Source of the DNA: Prorocentrum cordatum
Lineage: Eukaryota; Sar; Dinophyceae; Prorocentrales; Prorocentraceae
NCBI GenBank assembly: GCA_963575745.1
Contig: CAUYUJ010019594.1
Coordinates: 112,056 to 176,055 of the forward strand
Direction of reading: 5' to 3'
DNA length: 64,000 nt
Below, one piece after another: positions 10,588 to 21,540 of the stretch. A model generated the notes under the pieces. The model saw nothing but the letters and a program-made list of their open reading frames with translations, was not told the DNA's origin and did not search any database. Within the stretch, counting starts at the first letter, position 1. The number at the start of each line of letters is the position of its first letter. A program made the position numbers and the translations under genes.

Positions 10588-10965
10588 TACCAACCGTCGG
10601 CCATAGGATCCTCAAAGCGTGCGCAGAATCTACTCGCGCACTTGATGCTCTGGGTAGTAGTGGTGGCGTTGCGTGCGAAGCACTTGTTGGCGCCCCCCTC
10701 TCCAGCGCCGGTCATTCCTAAGCGTAGGTCGGGCATGCCCTCCTGCAGGCGGCCTTGGGATGACAGCATGGCCGAACACCGACCAAACGGGCAGCGACAC
10801 CGAGACCGACCGACGTCGACAGGCCGCACGTACGCCCAGGAGGGCGCAGCGACGCGGCAACGGCGTGGTGTCCGACCGAACCGAACCGACCGAAAGCGAC
10901 CGACTGCAACGCAGCCGAACCGACCATCCCGCGAGCTCCCCAGGAAACCCAAAAGGCACCCCAAC
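10588..10965. other. Unassigned GC-rich spacer
   Basis: No exon with convincing codon bias. Contains one end of TIR family 4 at 10725-10749 (TAGGTCGGGCATGCCC) and a run of CCGACCGA-like sequence at 10800-10930. Confidence 0.4.
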
Positions 10966-11095
10966 ACTTGCTCCCCGGACCTCTCCTGGGACGCTTTCTG
11001 ACCAGGATGTCGAAGCTGATCCAGCGGTGGCGACGAGGGCCTCCCAGGAGGCCCCAGAGAAGGCGAAAAAGACGGAAGTGTAGCGGCATGGGTAC
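10966..11095 (-). mobile_element. Family 5 TIR element, copy b (GT...AG ends)
   Basis: 130 bp. The minus strand opens GTACCCATGCCGCTAC and closes GGGGAGCAAG. The interior matches copy c at 58942-59067 (GATCCAGCGGTGGCGACGAG). Confidence 0.7.
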
Positions 11096-11629
11096 AGTCG
11101 GACCTAGGGCAAAATGACATCCCCAAGAACAGGAGACCCTCGGCCGGCAAAACACACAGAACTTGGATGCACAAAAGCATCCGACGAGCAAGAAAAACAC
11201 GAGGGCACCCTCCCTTCACCGACCTCGATGGTTTTGGGCCGATTTCCGAGCCTCCCACGCGGCCTCGGACGCCAAGAAAACCGAAGAACAGGGCATCCCC
11301 AAAATCATGCGAAAACCTGTAAAACTGCATGTGTTTTTGTTCCGCGTTTCGGAAGCCTCTGAGGAGGTCTTCTCTGGGTCGTCTTCGGGCGTCTGGTGGC
11401 CCGGCATTCGACTGTACCTCTTCCCCCTCCGATTTGGACGCCCGAAATGGGCACGGGAAGAATGGGCACAATGCCCAACAGCACATGTTGTCCCAAACCA
11501 ACCGCGGCCACTGATGGGCAGGCGGCCTTCTGCCCTAAATGGCCGCAGGCCGCGGCGACCACCGACGGCGAGCCCTGTTCAGACTGAACAGGAACTGCTG
11601 TTGGCCCATTTCGTTCGTGCCGATGTCGG
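11096..11629. other. Unassigned spacer
   Basis: About 530 bp without a supported exon. Open frames on the minus strand continue through it but their codon-position bias is weak. Confidence 0.35.
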
Positions 11630-11799
11630 CTATACGCAAGAGTGACCCTGGGTAAGAGTGACCTCTGGTGCGCGGCATTAGGGGGGCGCGGGGGAGCCAA
11701 ACCCAAGCGCGCAAGCCGCTGATATCGCAGCGCGTTCGGCGATTGGGGGACCCATTTGGGCCCGCACCAAAGGTCACTCCGGCGAAAGGTCACTCTTAC
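11630..11799 (-). mobile_element. Family 8 TIR element, copy a (GT...AG ends)
   Basis: 170 bp. The minus strand opens GTAAGAGTGACCTTTCG and closes AGTGACTC-complement then GCGTATAG; both ends carry AAGAGTGACC in inverted orientation, and each end holds two staggered copies. Its partner is at 57470-57605. GTAAGA is a canonical donor and TAG a usable acceptor, so the element could behave as an intron. Confidence 0.75.
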
Positions 11800-11934
11800 G
11801 CCTAGCCGACGACGGTGGGCCTCTAGGCGAGTCTGGACGCTTCGCCACTGCTGGCCTCTGTGGAGGCACACGCCCGACTTCAGCTGCCGAGGCATCGTTC
11901 GTGCCAATCCGAGACCGAGCCGCGAACGCCCCCC

Positions 11935-12074
11935 CGAGGTCCGAGCGCCCGCAGCTGCAGCGTCTCGGCACGCCGCGCGCCCACGAGGCGCGGCAGCAGC
12001 CCGTCGCCCAGCGCCGCGGCGGTGCAGCGGCGGCCCTCGGCGCAGAGCAGGCCGAGGGCGTGCAGGCCGAGGGC
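11935..12074 (-). CDS. ARM/HEAT-like exon, unknown protein
   Basis: Starting at 12074, just after GGGCAG, the minus strand reads ALGLHALGLLCAEGRRCTAA and then an Ala/Leu-rich helix (ALGDGLLPRLVGARRAETLQ). Third positions are almost entirely G or C over about 45 codons. Alternating hydrophobic helices separated by Gly suggest an armadillo- or HEAT-type solenoid. No start Met is in this piece, so it must be internal. The donor is not clear. Confidence 0.5.
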
Positions 12075-12095
12075 CTGCCCGGGGATCGACGCTCA

Positions 12096-12225
12096 GGTCG
12101 GGCGTGCCCCCCTACACAGGGGACGTTCGGCGAAACGGCGTCACAACACAATACATCCAAATCACGTCCCCCGACTATTTTCATACTGGTTTTGAACACC
12201 CCTCCTGTAGAGGAACAGGCCCGAC
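12096..12225. mobile_element. TIR family 4, copy 1
   Basis: About 130 bp. Left end GGTCGGGCGTGCCCCCCTAC and right end CCTCCTGTAGAGGAACAGGC are inverted partners. Other copies or ends: 38591-38743 (complete), 10725, 35809 and 61106 (single ends). Confidence 0.7.
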
Positions 12226-13131
12226 TCAAATCGACGCAAACACGGGGTGTTTTTCGGGTGCGTCTTGTCCTCGCGTTCCCTCTGCCTGGCCTCATTCCTG
12301 GGGGGGGCAGAGGTACCCTCACCGCTGCCATTGCCTCGTGGTCCCCCTGGGCCTCCTGGGCGGTTCGTCGTCACGGCTGGGCTCGCGTCGGGAGCCGGGT
12401 CCGCACGCGCCCCACGGGAGGTCCTGGGAGCAGCGGCGTCAGTATTTCATGGTTTCCCCAGTTCCGCCTCTGCTGCAAAGCGATGCTTCCCACGCCGAGC
12501 ACAACGTTTCGTGGTCCATAGGCCGGGAACTCCGCCGAAGAGGATACCCACAATTGCGGCACTTTCAATTGCACATGGTTGGGTCCTTCGCCAGCTCGTG
12601 TTCGCTCGTCTCGTCTTTGTTTTCCGCCGCTGCTGCGCAATAACTTCGAACGAAAACGACCCACGAAAAATGGCGCACGGAATCGGGAGGGAACATCAAA
12701 GCGCAGCTTGGGTCGAACCCTGCGCGCCTGCCCGCGCAAGCCGCCGAGGAGCCCGAATGGCTCGGCGCCAGGGAGGCACGCCGACGGCAGCCGCAGGGCG
12801 CCGCCCCCGAGGCCGAGGGCGGTCACCTGGACCGGGCACTCTGTCGACGACCTACCAAGCCACCCCAAACCAACCCGAAGATCCAAATTTCGGGTTGGGG
12901 GGGGCGGGAGGTATCCACATGTGGTTTTTCATATCCGACGCCCCCCCGCCCCCCACGCACTGGAACTGGAGGGCACATTGGGGCCTTCGGGGTGGGTTGG
13001 GGTGCTTTGGTGGGTGGTGAACTTTTGAATCGCAGCGGCGAGGAGCCACGCCGCGCTCGAACGCAGCAGAGGTGGGGACGCATCGGGCACGGCAGGCGAG
13101 GAGGAGGGAGCACGCTAGGCGAGGTGGAGAG
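12226..13131. other. Spacer without supported gene
   Basis: About 900 bp. Several frames are open on both strands, none with consistent codon-position bias. A short 'gtcacctgga.cgggcac' motif at 12828 recurs near 13540 and 15010. Confidence 0.4.
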
Positions 13132-13365
13132 GGAGGAGGAGGAGGAGGAGGAGGAGGAGGAGGAGGAGGAGAGGAGGAGGAGGAGGAGGGAGGAGGAGGA
13201 GGGAGGAGGAGGAAGAGGAGGAGGAGGAGGAGGAGAAAGGAGAGGGAGGAGGAGGTGGAGGAGGAGGAGGGGGAGGAGGAGGAGGAGGAGGAGAAGGAGG
13301 AGGACGACGAGGAGGGCGAGGAGCAGGAGGATGAGGAGAAGAAGAAAAAGAAAGGATAAGAGGAA
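13132..13365. repeat. GGA microsatellite
   Basis: GGA/GAG triplets with interruptions, opposite in polarity to most other triplet tracts in the window. It is followed by an A-rich tail to about 13460. Confidence 0.95.
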
Positions 13366-13584
13366 GGAAAACAAGAGAAATAATGATAACAAGAAGAAAC
13401 TGTTGAAGGATAAGAAGAACACCATGATTAATAAGAACAATAAGCAAAAGAAGGGAGACGGAGCACGCTCAGAGCATGAAGTTCTTGTGCGTGTGTGCCG
13501 GAGCACAAGCGTGCACAGCAAAGAGACGTCGAAGACCGTGACCTGGATCGGGCACGCGCCAACATGAATCACGGATCCGTGGAT

Positions 13585-13776
13585 CCTCCTCCTCCTCTTC
13601 CTCATCATGTTCCTCTTCCTCCACCTCCTGAAATCATCCTCCTCCTCCTCCACCTCCTCCCCCTCCTCCTCCTCCTCCTCCTCCTCCTCCTCCTCCTCCT
13701 CTTCCTCCTCCTCCTCCTCCTCCTCCTCCTCCTCCTCCTCCTCCTCCTGCTCCTCCTCCTTTTCTTTTCCTTCTAG
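13585..13776. repeat. CTC microsatellite
   Basis: CTC triplets bordering the left side of the 82-bp minisatellite element. The second copy of that element (54305) also starts right after a CTC tract. Confidence 0.95.
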
Positions 13777-13789
13777 ATAACGTTTCCCT

Positions 13790-14880
13790 GTCGCACCCCA
13801 GGGCCAGTTGTTAGGGCGGGTCGGGCGTTTCGCCTGAGACTTCCTCACCACTTATGACTCTGAAACTTAAAAGGGGACAACCGCTCCACAGATGGAGGGC
13901 GGGTCGTTTTCAAAATGTGGTTCTCGCCGCAGCGCCGCGCACATTCGTTTTCAAAATTTCAATAGTTTCACGGGCTGAGGGCGGGTCGTTTTCAAAATGT
14001 GGTTTCGCCTTAGCGCCGCGCACTTTCGTTTCATCAAAATGTAAAAATTTCACGGACTGAGGACGGGTCGTTTTCAAAATGCGGCTCTCGCCTTCGCGCC
14101 GCGCACTTTCGTTTCAAAATTTGCAGTGATGTCACGGATTGAAGGCGGGTCGTTTTCAAAATGTGGTTTCGCCTTGGCGCCGCGCACTCTCGTTTCAAAA
14201 AGTTGCAAGACTTTCGCGGACTGAGGGCGGGTCGTTTTCAAAATGCGGCTCTTGCCTTAGCGCCGCGCACTTTCGTTTCAAATGTTGCAATAGCTTCACG
14301 GACTGAGGGCGGGTCGTTTTCAAAATGTGGCTTCGCCTTAGCGCCGCGTACTGTTGTTTCAAAAAGTTGCAAGGGCTTCACGCACTGATGGCGGCGGGTC
14401 GTTTTCAAAATGCGGCTCTTGCCTTAGCGCCGCGCATTTTCGTTGCACAACCATTGCACAAAAAAAAACTGATTGAGGGCGAGCCCCTTTTCAAAATGTG
14501 GCTCTCGCCTTAGCGCCGCGCACATTCGTTGTAAACAGTTGCAAGAGTTTCACCGATTCCCAAGATAAACGTACCAGAAATGGTGTTATTGGAAGGGTTC
14601 AGGATTATGCTGGCGCAACGGTTATATGGATTCGCGGCGTTGAAGTCCCAACAATGGCGTTCTGGCACGATTCGGATCGTCAAGACGCAGCAGTCAGGTT
14701 GATGCGTGGCGTTGAAATCCCGAGAACAATGTCTTGCCATGCTTCGGGATCTTCAAACGGTTGTCTTCCAACGGAAACGTTTTCTTTTGTGGAAATCAAC
14801 CATTGTACAGACCTAGAGGGAGCTTGGAGGGAGGGTTAACTCCGACATCGTTGATGACTCTTGGGTTTACACTAATCCTC
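13790..14880. repeat. Composite dispersed element with 82-bp tandem repeats, copy A
   Basis: Left part about 13795-13870 (gacttcctcaccacttatga). Then eight tandem units of about 82 bp (13897-14550), each with GGGCGGGTCGTTTTCAAAATG, a 'cgcc.tagcgccgcgca' core and a 'ttgcaagagtttcacgg' end. The right part 14560-14870 includes gtaccagaaatggtg and gttgatgactcttgggttta. The same three parts occur in order at 54305-54985 with only three 82-bp units. Both copies are flanked by CTC tracts. No credible protein. Confidence 0.85.
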
Positions 14881-15003
14881 CTCCTCCTCCTCCTCCTCCT
14901 CCTCCTCCTCCTCGTCCTCCTCCTCCTCCTTCTTCCTCCTCCTCCTCCTGTCACTCCTCCTTCCCCCTCCTCCTCCTCCTCCTCCTCCTCCTCCTCCTCC
15001 TCC
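14876..15003. repeat. CTC microsatellite
   Basis: CTC triplets closing the right side of the composite element. Confidence 0.95.
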
Positions 15004-15750
15004 CCGGGCACACGCCAACATGGATTACGGATCTGTGGATATGACGCGTGGGCACCAGATCCACGGGTCGGGGACATGCGGTCGACTTGAAATGAACTGT
15101 AGTAGAACTTGAGTCGAAATTGAGTAGAGCTAGAGGGCGGTCACCTGGAGGTTTCCGCAGTGGGAGCAGTACATTGATCACCGCGGGGGCTTCTGAGGGG
15201 ATAAAACGGGGTAAGCATAAGCAGATGTTCGGGTGAGCTGAGCGGGCTCCGCCCACTCGGCGGAGCTATATAACCCCTCCTAAACCACTCGGGACGCTTG
15301 TAAGCCACTTATAAGCCAGGCAAGACCGTATGCGTATAGGTAATATCACCAGCCCTTTAGAGTGTGAGTGGTTAAGAGCGCTTCCTCTTCCGACCTCCTT
15401 CCCCTTCGGGGAAGGGTTTACCCCTCCACCGACCCCCCTCCCCCTGGACCTGGACGGGGGGGGTCACGAGGCCTTGGAGCGTCCAAGAGGCAAGAAGGCC
15501 AACATCAGTAATCCCACCAGCCCTCTGGACGACAGGTGGTCTGACGAGGGTCTCGTTCCTCTTCCACGACCCCTCTTCCCTCTGAGGGAGGGAACCCTCC
15601 CCCTCCCCTCCCTGGGTGTTTTTGGGGAGGGGGTCAGAGGGTCCTTGTTTGGCCCCTGGGAGGGTCACTTCTTGACACCCCTCGCGAGGATCGTGGCCCC
15701 CGAGGGGGGGAGCTACATTTAGGACCCCCCTCTGTTGATCGACCGCCTCT
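15004..15750. other. Spacer with imperfect ~180-bp direct repeat
   Basis: 15350-15470 and 15500-15660 share 'tcaccagccct', 'cttcctcttcc.ac' and 'gaaggg..ttaccctcc' in order, so this is an old direct repeat. A TATA-like string (ctatataacc) lies at 15264. An open frame at 15330-15722 has no codon bias and I do not call it. Confidence 0.45.
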
Positions 15751-16066
15751 AAGATGGCCCCAAGAGGCCCTACAGGGCTCGCAAGAGGCCCCCAAGAGGG
15801 CCCAAAGAGCGCCTCAAGAGGCCACCAAGAACCCTCCGAGAGGCACCCGAGAGGCCCAAGATGGCTCGAGATAGCCTCGTTGTTTGACTATGCGTCTATC
15901 TCCCACGCTCCCCCCATCAGCTCTCATGGGCATAGTTCCTGGATGGGCTGGTGGGGATACTTTTTCGGTCGCGGCCGCCAGCGAAGAGGCAGGCGGCGAG
16001 CAGGGTGTCCGGGCCAACGGGCAAGCCGAATTAACTACAAGAAGCGCCGCTAGCCGGCCGGCCCAC

Positions 16067-16225
16067 TCACAAAGCAGCCGCGAGGCTGTGGGGGAGCTGA
16101 CGGCGGGGGGCATCCTGGGAAGCTCGGGCACGTGCAGTGGACAGAATGTCGAGGAATTCGATGCCTGCCGTGATGCACGACCCACACAGAGACACGACGA
16201 GTACCTGAGCAACCGTGTCCGTCAT
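16067..16225 (-). CDS. Possible terminal exon, weak
   Basis: The minus strand from 16225 reads MTDTVAQVLVVSLCGSCITA and then IEFLDILSTARA, to a TGA at 16067. A CCCCCATTCAG acceptor-like run lies just upstream. One hydrophobic segment could span a membrane. Third-position G/C is only moderately high, near background, so this may be chance. Confidence 0.22.
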   Translation of the reverse strand: MTDTVAQVLVVSLCGSCITAGIEFLDILSTARARASQDAPRRQLPHSLAAAL

Positions 16226-17998
16226 TCTGAATGGGGGCAGGCGCGAGGCCCGAGGAGCGAGTCGCCAGTGGGGCGCCAGGCTCCAACCGTCCCAACGACG
16301 TGTGCTGGCCAGGGGGGCTGAGCTGTCGAGGAACGTGGAACGTGGAACGACGCAACCTGCCAAAAGCGGGGGGATGAGTCTGCCTGCAGCTGCTGCGAAG
16401 GGCTGAACCACTCCGTGGCGATCTCAACACCCGCCAGTCCACCAGGCAGTGAGTGAGGGGCACCAAGACGACCGCGAGCCGGGCCCGTGGGCAGCGGCAC
16501 GGCGCCGGGCCCAGGGTGAGAGGAGAAGGCCAGGCAGGCGTGGTGAGCATCGCCAGCGAGGCAGGGGAATCCAGAGGGGTGCTGCACTGATGGTGGTGCT
16601 GCCGCCTGAAGTACGCCAAAAGGACCGAGGGACAAGCTTACCCTCATGTACACAGAGTTGGCTGTACCTCCCGGTCCAAGCAAGCGTGCAACGTTGCAAT
16701 TGGGTGGGGCGACCAGAGGGAAGCTGCGCTGAAGCAGGCACGAGAGCCGACGGTCACCATGGTCCGACCCTGCCCGCCGCTTCCGCACTTCCCCGCGAGA
16801 CTCGGGGCCGCCCTCCATCACGCACCACATGGGCCTCCAGGGTCGCAGCTAACCGCCGACCACGGACAGCGGGGGATAAGGGCGGCCATGGGGAGGGGGG
16901 ACAAAACCAACGGCGTCTGTCGGCACGCCTGGCGAACCCCGGGGCCAAGGGATGGGGACACCCGCCTGGCCCGAGAGGGAGAGGCGAGGGGAAGCACCTC
17001 AACGCCCCTCGAACGGGCCCCGGACCCGTGGGTCAGGGGACATGGCCATTCTCGAGGGTCCTCCAGGGTCGCAGCTAACCGCCGCTCAAGAGCAAACAGC
17101 ATCGACTGATGGGTCCTTCGAACGGTGTTGATGCCGTGTGATGGTGCGGTCCTGAATGGACCTCCTGCCATGCTGAATGCTGGTCTGCCAACGCGAAGAC
17201 TGGCACCTCTACGGGGATGGTGGGTGTTGGTCCTCCAGGGTCGCAGCTAACCGCCGCATAAGTCTGTAGTGTGACAAAACTGTGACCTGGCTTCGTCGAG
17301 CTCGCCGCCAGGCAGGCGGGGGGGGGGATGCTGTGGCCCACCTCCGGCCCCTGGCGCGCGGGCCGGCTGTCGTCGTCGGACAGCAAAGTCTATGAGCCCG
17401 GGGGGCCTGCCTGCGCGAGCCAGGCTGGCCCCGCCGTGCCAGTGAGGGTGAGATGTCGGGTGCTGGTGGGGGGAGTCCCCCCGCGTCAGACCCGAAAAGG
17501 AAGACGGTGGTCCACTTATCCAGCGTGGGCTGTCTAGCTAAGCTGCGCCGTGGGTGAGATGTGGGGGTAGCCTTCGCCCCAGCGGAGGGGGGGCGAAGGG
17601 TATTACGGCCTGAGTCGGGCGCAGCGAGGTGAAACGAGCCCCTTCGGGGCAACGGGTGGCTGGAGGTGGGGGGAACTGGTTTCCTTGGGCAGCTGATGGG
17701 GAAACGCGAAGCGTGAAGAATTGGAAACGCGCCTGTGGGCCCAACGCCGTCACTTGCAATCGAACGCCTCGAATGAATACCCTGTGGCGGTTATGGTGGC
17801 CTCTTCGAGTTTCCTTCCGGCTGGTCTTCTGGCCTGGCATCGCCTCTTCCGAATGTCTCGAGGGGCCTGTTTGATGGGTTGTTTGATTCCCCCTGTGGCT
17901 GTTCTGGTCCTCTTGGGTGTCTCGGGGAGGCTTCGAGGGCTACAGTGGGGGTCCCCGACAGTTTTGTTGGGGGATGCCGCGGCATCGCGCTTCCAGAC
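16226..17998. other. Spacer with three exact 25-bp direct repeats
   Basis: No gene recognised in about 1.8 kb. CCTCCAGGGTCGCAGCTAAC plus CGCCG occurs exactly at 16834, 17060 and 17232. A copy of the 'gatggggaaacgcgaagcgtgaagaa' motif is at 17695-17720. All long frames here have weak codon bias. Confidence 0.5.
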
Positions 17999-18398
17999 CT
18001 ATATTGGCGTCGGGCGGTGAGGTGTCTTGGAAGGCTCTGCGCCTGCGTCGGCTGCCACTGCTCGTCTTTTCATGCACCCAGTGATCACAACGCTAAAGTT
18101 CTGATAACGTCCAAATTCCAACATCGCCTCCCACATCTCGTTCGACAGCGCCAGAGCCCGCGGCCACTGGCCACCTGTCACTCAAGCGCTTTCCTCAGCG
18201 GTGTGGCTGACTAGCCTGTCGCACGCTTCTGCGGAGCAGAGCGACGATCGCAGGGCTGTAGCTGGCTGCATTGGGCTCCAGCTTCGCCTCCCGCAACTCG
18301 CTCAGCAGCGCAAGCGCCCGCTGCCACTGCTCGCCCTTCTTGCACGCGCTGATCCCAGCGTTGTAGCTGACTAGGGCTGACCCGCGGCCTCCGGCCAC
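17999..18398 (-). pseudogene. PPR gene fragment A
   Basis: The minus strand from about 18383 encodes one P-type PPR motif (SYNAGISACKKGEQWQRALA, then LLSELREAKLEPN). The next motif (GQWPRALALSNEMWEAMLE) lies in another frame at 18100-18180, so the copy is frameshifted. The sequence upstream of the PPR (18400-18800) resembles the leader region of copies at 22.9 and 28.3 kb (ending IPEGLQNCPQ / IPERLRNCPQ). PPR proteins bind organellar RNA; this piece is too short and broken to act. Confidence 0.65.
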
Positions 18399-18648
18399 GA
18401 CATCTTCCTGGAATGGTTATCGGAGAAACGGCAGAGGTACTGCCGAGAACCTGCAGGCACGGCGGCGGCCGGGGCGCTGGCAGCGAGGCCGCGCCTTCGT
18501 GTCCAAGCTCTTGCCGGCGCTCCTGCAGCTCGGCCCCGGCGCACTGCTCGTTCGCCCCCCTCCTTTTGAGGGCAGTTTTGAAGTCCCTCGGGGATGTACT
18601 TTAGTAGTGGAAACAATTGGTTTTCAACATGTTTCGTCTTTAGAAGCT

Positions 18649-18675
18649 CTGCGTGGCGACGCCCCCGTCGCCACG
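18649..18675. other. Perfect 10-bp stem hairpin
   Basis: GCGTGGCGAC, loop of seven bases, GTCGCCACGC. Variants of the arm recur at 18690-18770 (gctgccacg, ctctgcgtggctgcgac). Role unknown. Confidence 0.5.
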
Positions 18676-19079
18676 CGTGCCCTCTGCGTGCCTGCGGGGG
18701 CGCTGCCACGTAGAAGTACTGGAGACCGAGCTTTTGGGGCGTCGCTACGCACGCCCTCTGCGTGGCTGCGACCATTTGTCAAAACCCTAAAACCAATTAA
18801 GCCCATCTGAGGCGCCCTAGGAGCGCCCAGCGATGGGCTCGGGAGGCCCTCGGGGAAGGCCACCAGGAGCGCTGGGGAGGCACTCCTGGGCCGTCCTGGG
18901 GCTCGCTGGGGGTCCGCTCGGGCCGTCGGGGCGCTCTCTCTCGGAGCCCCCTTGGGGCCGTCTGGGGCTCTCGAGCCTCCGTGGGGAGGCCCTCCGAGGC
19001 CGTCGTGCAGCGCCTCGGGGCCGCCCGGGAGCGCGCGGGGCTCGTGGACTCCGTCTGCGTCTCGCCAGAACCCTGGAGC

Positions 19080-19780
19080 TCACCTGGGACCTCGGAGAAT
19101 AAACCTCGAGCGTGTTGTTTATTTTCCGTCGGCGTTACGGAGTCTTTTTCGTGGGCGTCGTCGATCCACGAACGATCCGTGCGAGACGTCTGCGCCCTAT
19201 CCGGAGCCTGAGGGGAAACCTTCAGAGTTGGTACTCGCATTCCGTGGACGTGACGGACCAACGAACGTCCTGGGCGAGGGTTGATTGCTCCGCCCTGGGG
19301 TTCGGAAAATAAACCTACAAGTCTGGATTTATTTTCCGTGGGTGTGGCCGCACCCCGGGTCATGCATTGGGAGGGCAAAGACGGAATACCGCAGAAACGA
19401 AACCCAGAACTCCAGAGTAAGCGCCAGAGCGCAGGTTGACGAAAGGCGTCTCTCCAGAACCCTTTTGCCCACCTGGGACCTCGGAGAACAAATCCGAGCG
19501 TGGTGTTTATTTTCCGTCGATGTGGCGGGCCGAAGAGTGGTCTTGGGTTCCTTTTTGGGGCCGACCGCGGGACCACGGAGAATGGCCTCCGAGGTTACGG
19601 AGTATTTTCGGTGGGCGTCGTTGAATCACGAACGATCCGGGCGAGACGTCTGCGCCCCATCTGGAGCCTGGGGGGAAGACTTCGAAGTAGGTACTGGCAT
19701 TCCGTGGACGTGGCGAGTCGACGAACGTCATGGGCAAGGGTCGATTGCTCCGCCCCAGGGCGTCGGAAAATTATCCCGGC
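19080..19780. repeat. Tandem ~375-bp repeat with AATAAA/TTTATT hairpins
   Basis: Two units, 19080-19330 and 19455-19775, share acctgggacctcggagaa, acgaacgatcc, gcgagacgtctgcgcc and 'tggcattccgtggacgtg'. Each holds a hairpin whose arms are CGGAGAATAAA-like and TTTATTTTCCG. The stem at 19309-19345 (cggaaaataaa...tttattttccg) is perfect. A fourth hairpin is at 21652-21682. Confidence 0.7.
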
Positions 19781-19892
19781 AAAGCAACCTAACAGCGATG
19801 TGTAGGAGCATGTCTGGAAGCATTCCCCTTACGATTCAGATGAGAATCCTGTTGTAGAATTCTGCTGTTCTCGCAGTCGTAGTCGCATTCGC

Positions 19893-21256
19893 GATGGCAG
19901 TCGCAGTGGCAACGGCAGTCGCAGTCACAGCCTCAGCCTCAGCCTGCCTCAGCCTCAGCCTCAGCCTGCCTCAGCCTCAGCCTGCCTCAGCCTCAGCCTC
20001 AGCCTGCTTCAGCCTCAACATCAGTCTGCCTTCAGCCTCGGCCTCAGCCTCAGCCTGCCTCAGCCTCACCCTGCATCAGCCTCAGCCTCAGCCTGCCTCA
20101 GCATCAGCCTGCCTCAGCCTCAGCCTCAGCCTGCCTCTGCCTCAGCCTCAGCCTGCTTCAGCCTCAGCCTCAGTCTGCCCGCCTCGGTCTCGGCCTCAGC
20201 CTCGGCCTGCATCAGCCTCAGCCTCAGCCTCAGCCTGCCTCAGCCTCAGCCTCAGCCTCAGCAGCCTCAGCGCAGCCTGCTTCAGCCACAGCCTCAGCCT
20301 CAGCCTCGGCCTCAGCCTCAGCCTGCCTCAGCCTCAGCCTGCATCAGCCTCAGCCTCAGCCTCAGCCTGCCTCAGCATCAGCCTGCCTCAGCCTCAGCCT
20401 CAGCCTGCCTCAGCCTCAGCCTCAGCCTGCTTCAGCCTCAGCCTCAGTCTGCCTTCAGCCTCGGCCTCAGCCTCGTCTGCCTCAGCCTCAGCCTCAGCCT
20501 CAGCCTCAGCCATCAGCCTCAGCCTCAGCCTCAGCCTGCCTCAGCCTCAGCCTCAGCCTGCTCAGCCTCAGCCTCAGCCTCAGCTCTCAGCCTCAGCCTC
20601 AGCCTCAGCCTGCCAGCCTCAGCCTCAGCCTCAGCTCAGCCTCAGCCTTCAGCCTGGGCCTCAGCCTCAGCCTCAGCCTCAGCCTCAGCCTCAGCATCAG
20701 CCTGCCTCAGCCTCAGCCTCAGCCCAGCCTCTCAGCCTCAGCCTCAGCCTCAAAGCCTGCCTCAGCCTCAGGCCTCAGCCTCAGCCTGCCTCAGCCTCAG
20801 CCTGCATCAGCCTCAGCCTTCAGCCTCAGCCTGCCTCAGCCTCAGCCTGCATCAGCCTCAGCCTCAGCCTGCCTCAGCCTCCTCTCTCAGCCTCAGCCTC
20901 AGCCATCAGCCTCAGCATCTCAGTCTCAGCCTCAGCCTGCCTCCTCAGCATCAGCCTGCCTCAGCCTCAGCCTCAGCCTGCCTCTGCCTCAGCCTCAGCC
21001 TGCTTCAGCCTCAGCCTCAGTCTGCCTTCAGCCTCGGCCTCAGCCTCAGCCTGCCTCAGCCTCAGCCTGCATCAGCCTCAGCCTCAGCCTCAGCCTGCCT
21101 CAGCATCAGCCTGCCTCAGCCTCAGCCTCAGCCTGCCTCAGCCTCAGCCTCAGCCTGCTTCAGCCTCAGCCTCAGTCTGCCTTCAGCCTCGGCCTCAGCC
21201 TCAGCCTGCCTCAGCCTCAGCCTGCCTCAGCTCAGCTCAGCATCAGCCTGCCTCAG
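19893..21256. repeat. CTCAGC/CTGCCT hexanucleotide array
   Basis: About 1.36 kb of CTCAGC units with CTGCCT, CATCAG and CTTCAG variants that form larger blocks (for example 'cctcagcctgcctcagcatcagcctgc'). The 610-codon frame over it is Ser/Ala/Gln/Pro repeat and is not called. Confidence 0.95.
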
Positions 21257-21540
21257 CATTCAAAATGTGGCCCGGGAATGGAAGTTCTGGGAACTCGAAG
21301 AGCACGAAGTGGCCTACAGTTGGCTCCGGGCATTCAAAATGTGGCCCAGGAATGGAGTTCTGGGAAGTCGAAGAGCACGAAGTGGCCTACAGTTGGCTCC
21401 GGGCATCCAAAATGTGGCCCGGGAATGGAGTTCTGAGAAGTCGAAGAGTACGAAGTGGCCTACAGTTGGCTCCGGGCATTCAGAATGTGGCCCGGGAATG
21501 GAGTTCTGGGAGGTCGAAGAGCACGAAGTGTGTGACTGAT
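21257..21540. repeat. 73-bp tandem repeat, four units
   Basis: Starts at 21257, 21331, 21404 and 21477. Each holds CAAAATGTGGCCCGGGAATG and GAAGTGGCCTACAGTTGGCT. It directly abuts the hexanucleotide array. Confidence 0.9.

Noticed and set aside
15240-15320. TATA-like box 'ctatataacc' as a promoter
   Set aside because: Dinoflagellate promoters rarely use a TATA box and no credible gene starts downstream.
15330-15722. 130-codon plus-strand ORF with ATG
   Set aside because: No codon-position bias; the region is an imperfect direct repeat and the peptide is low complexity.
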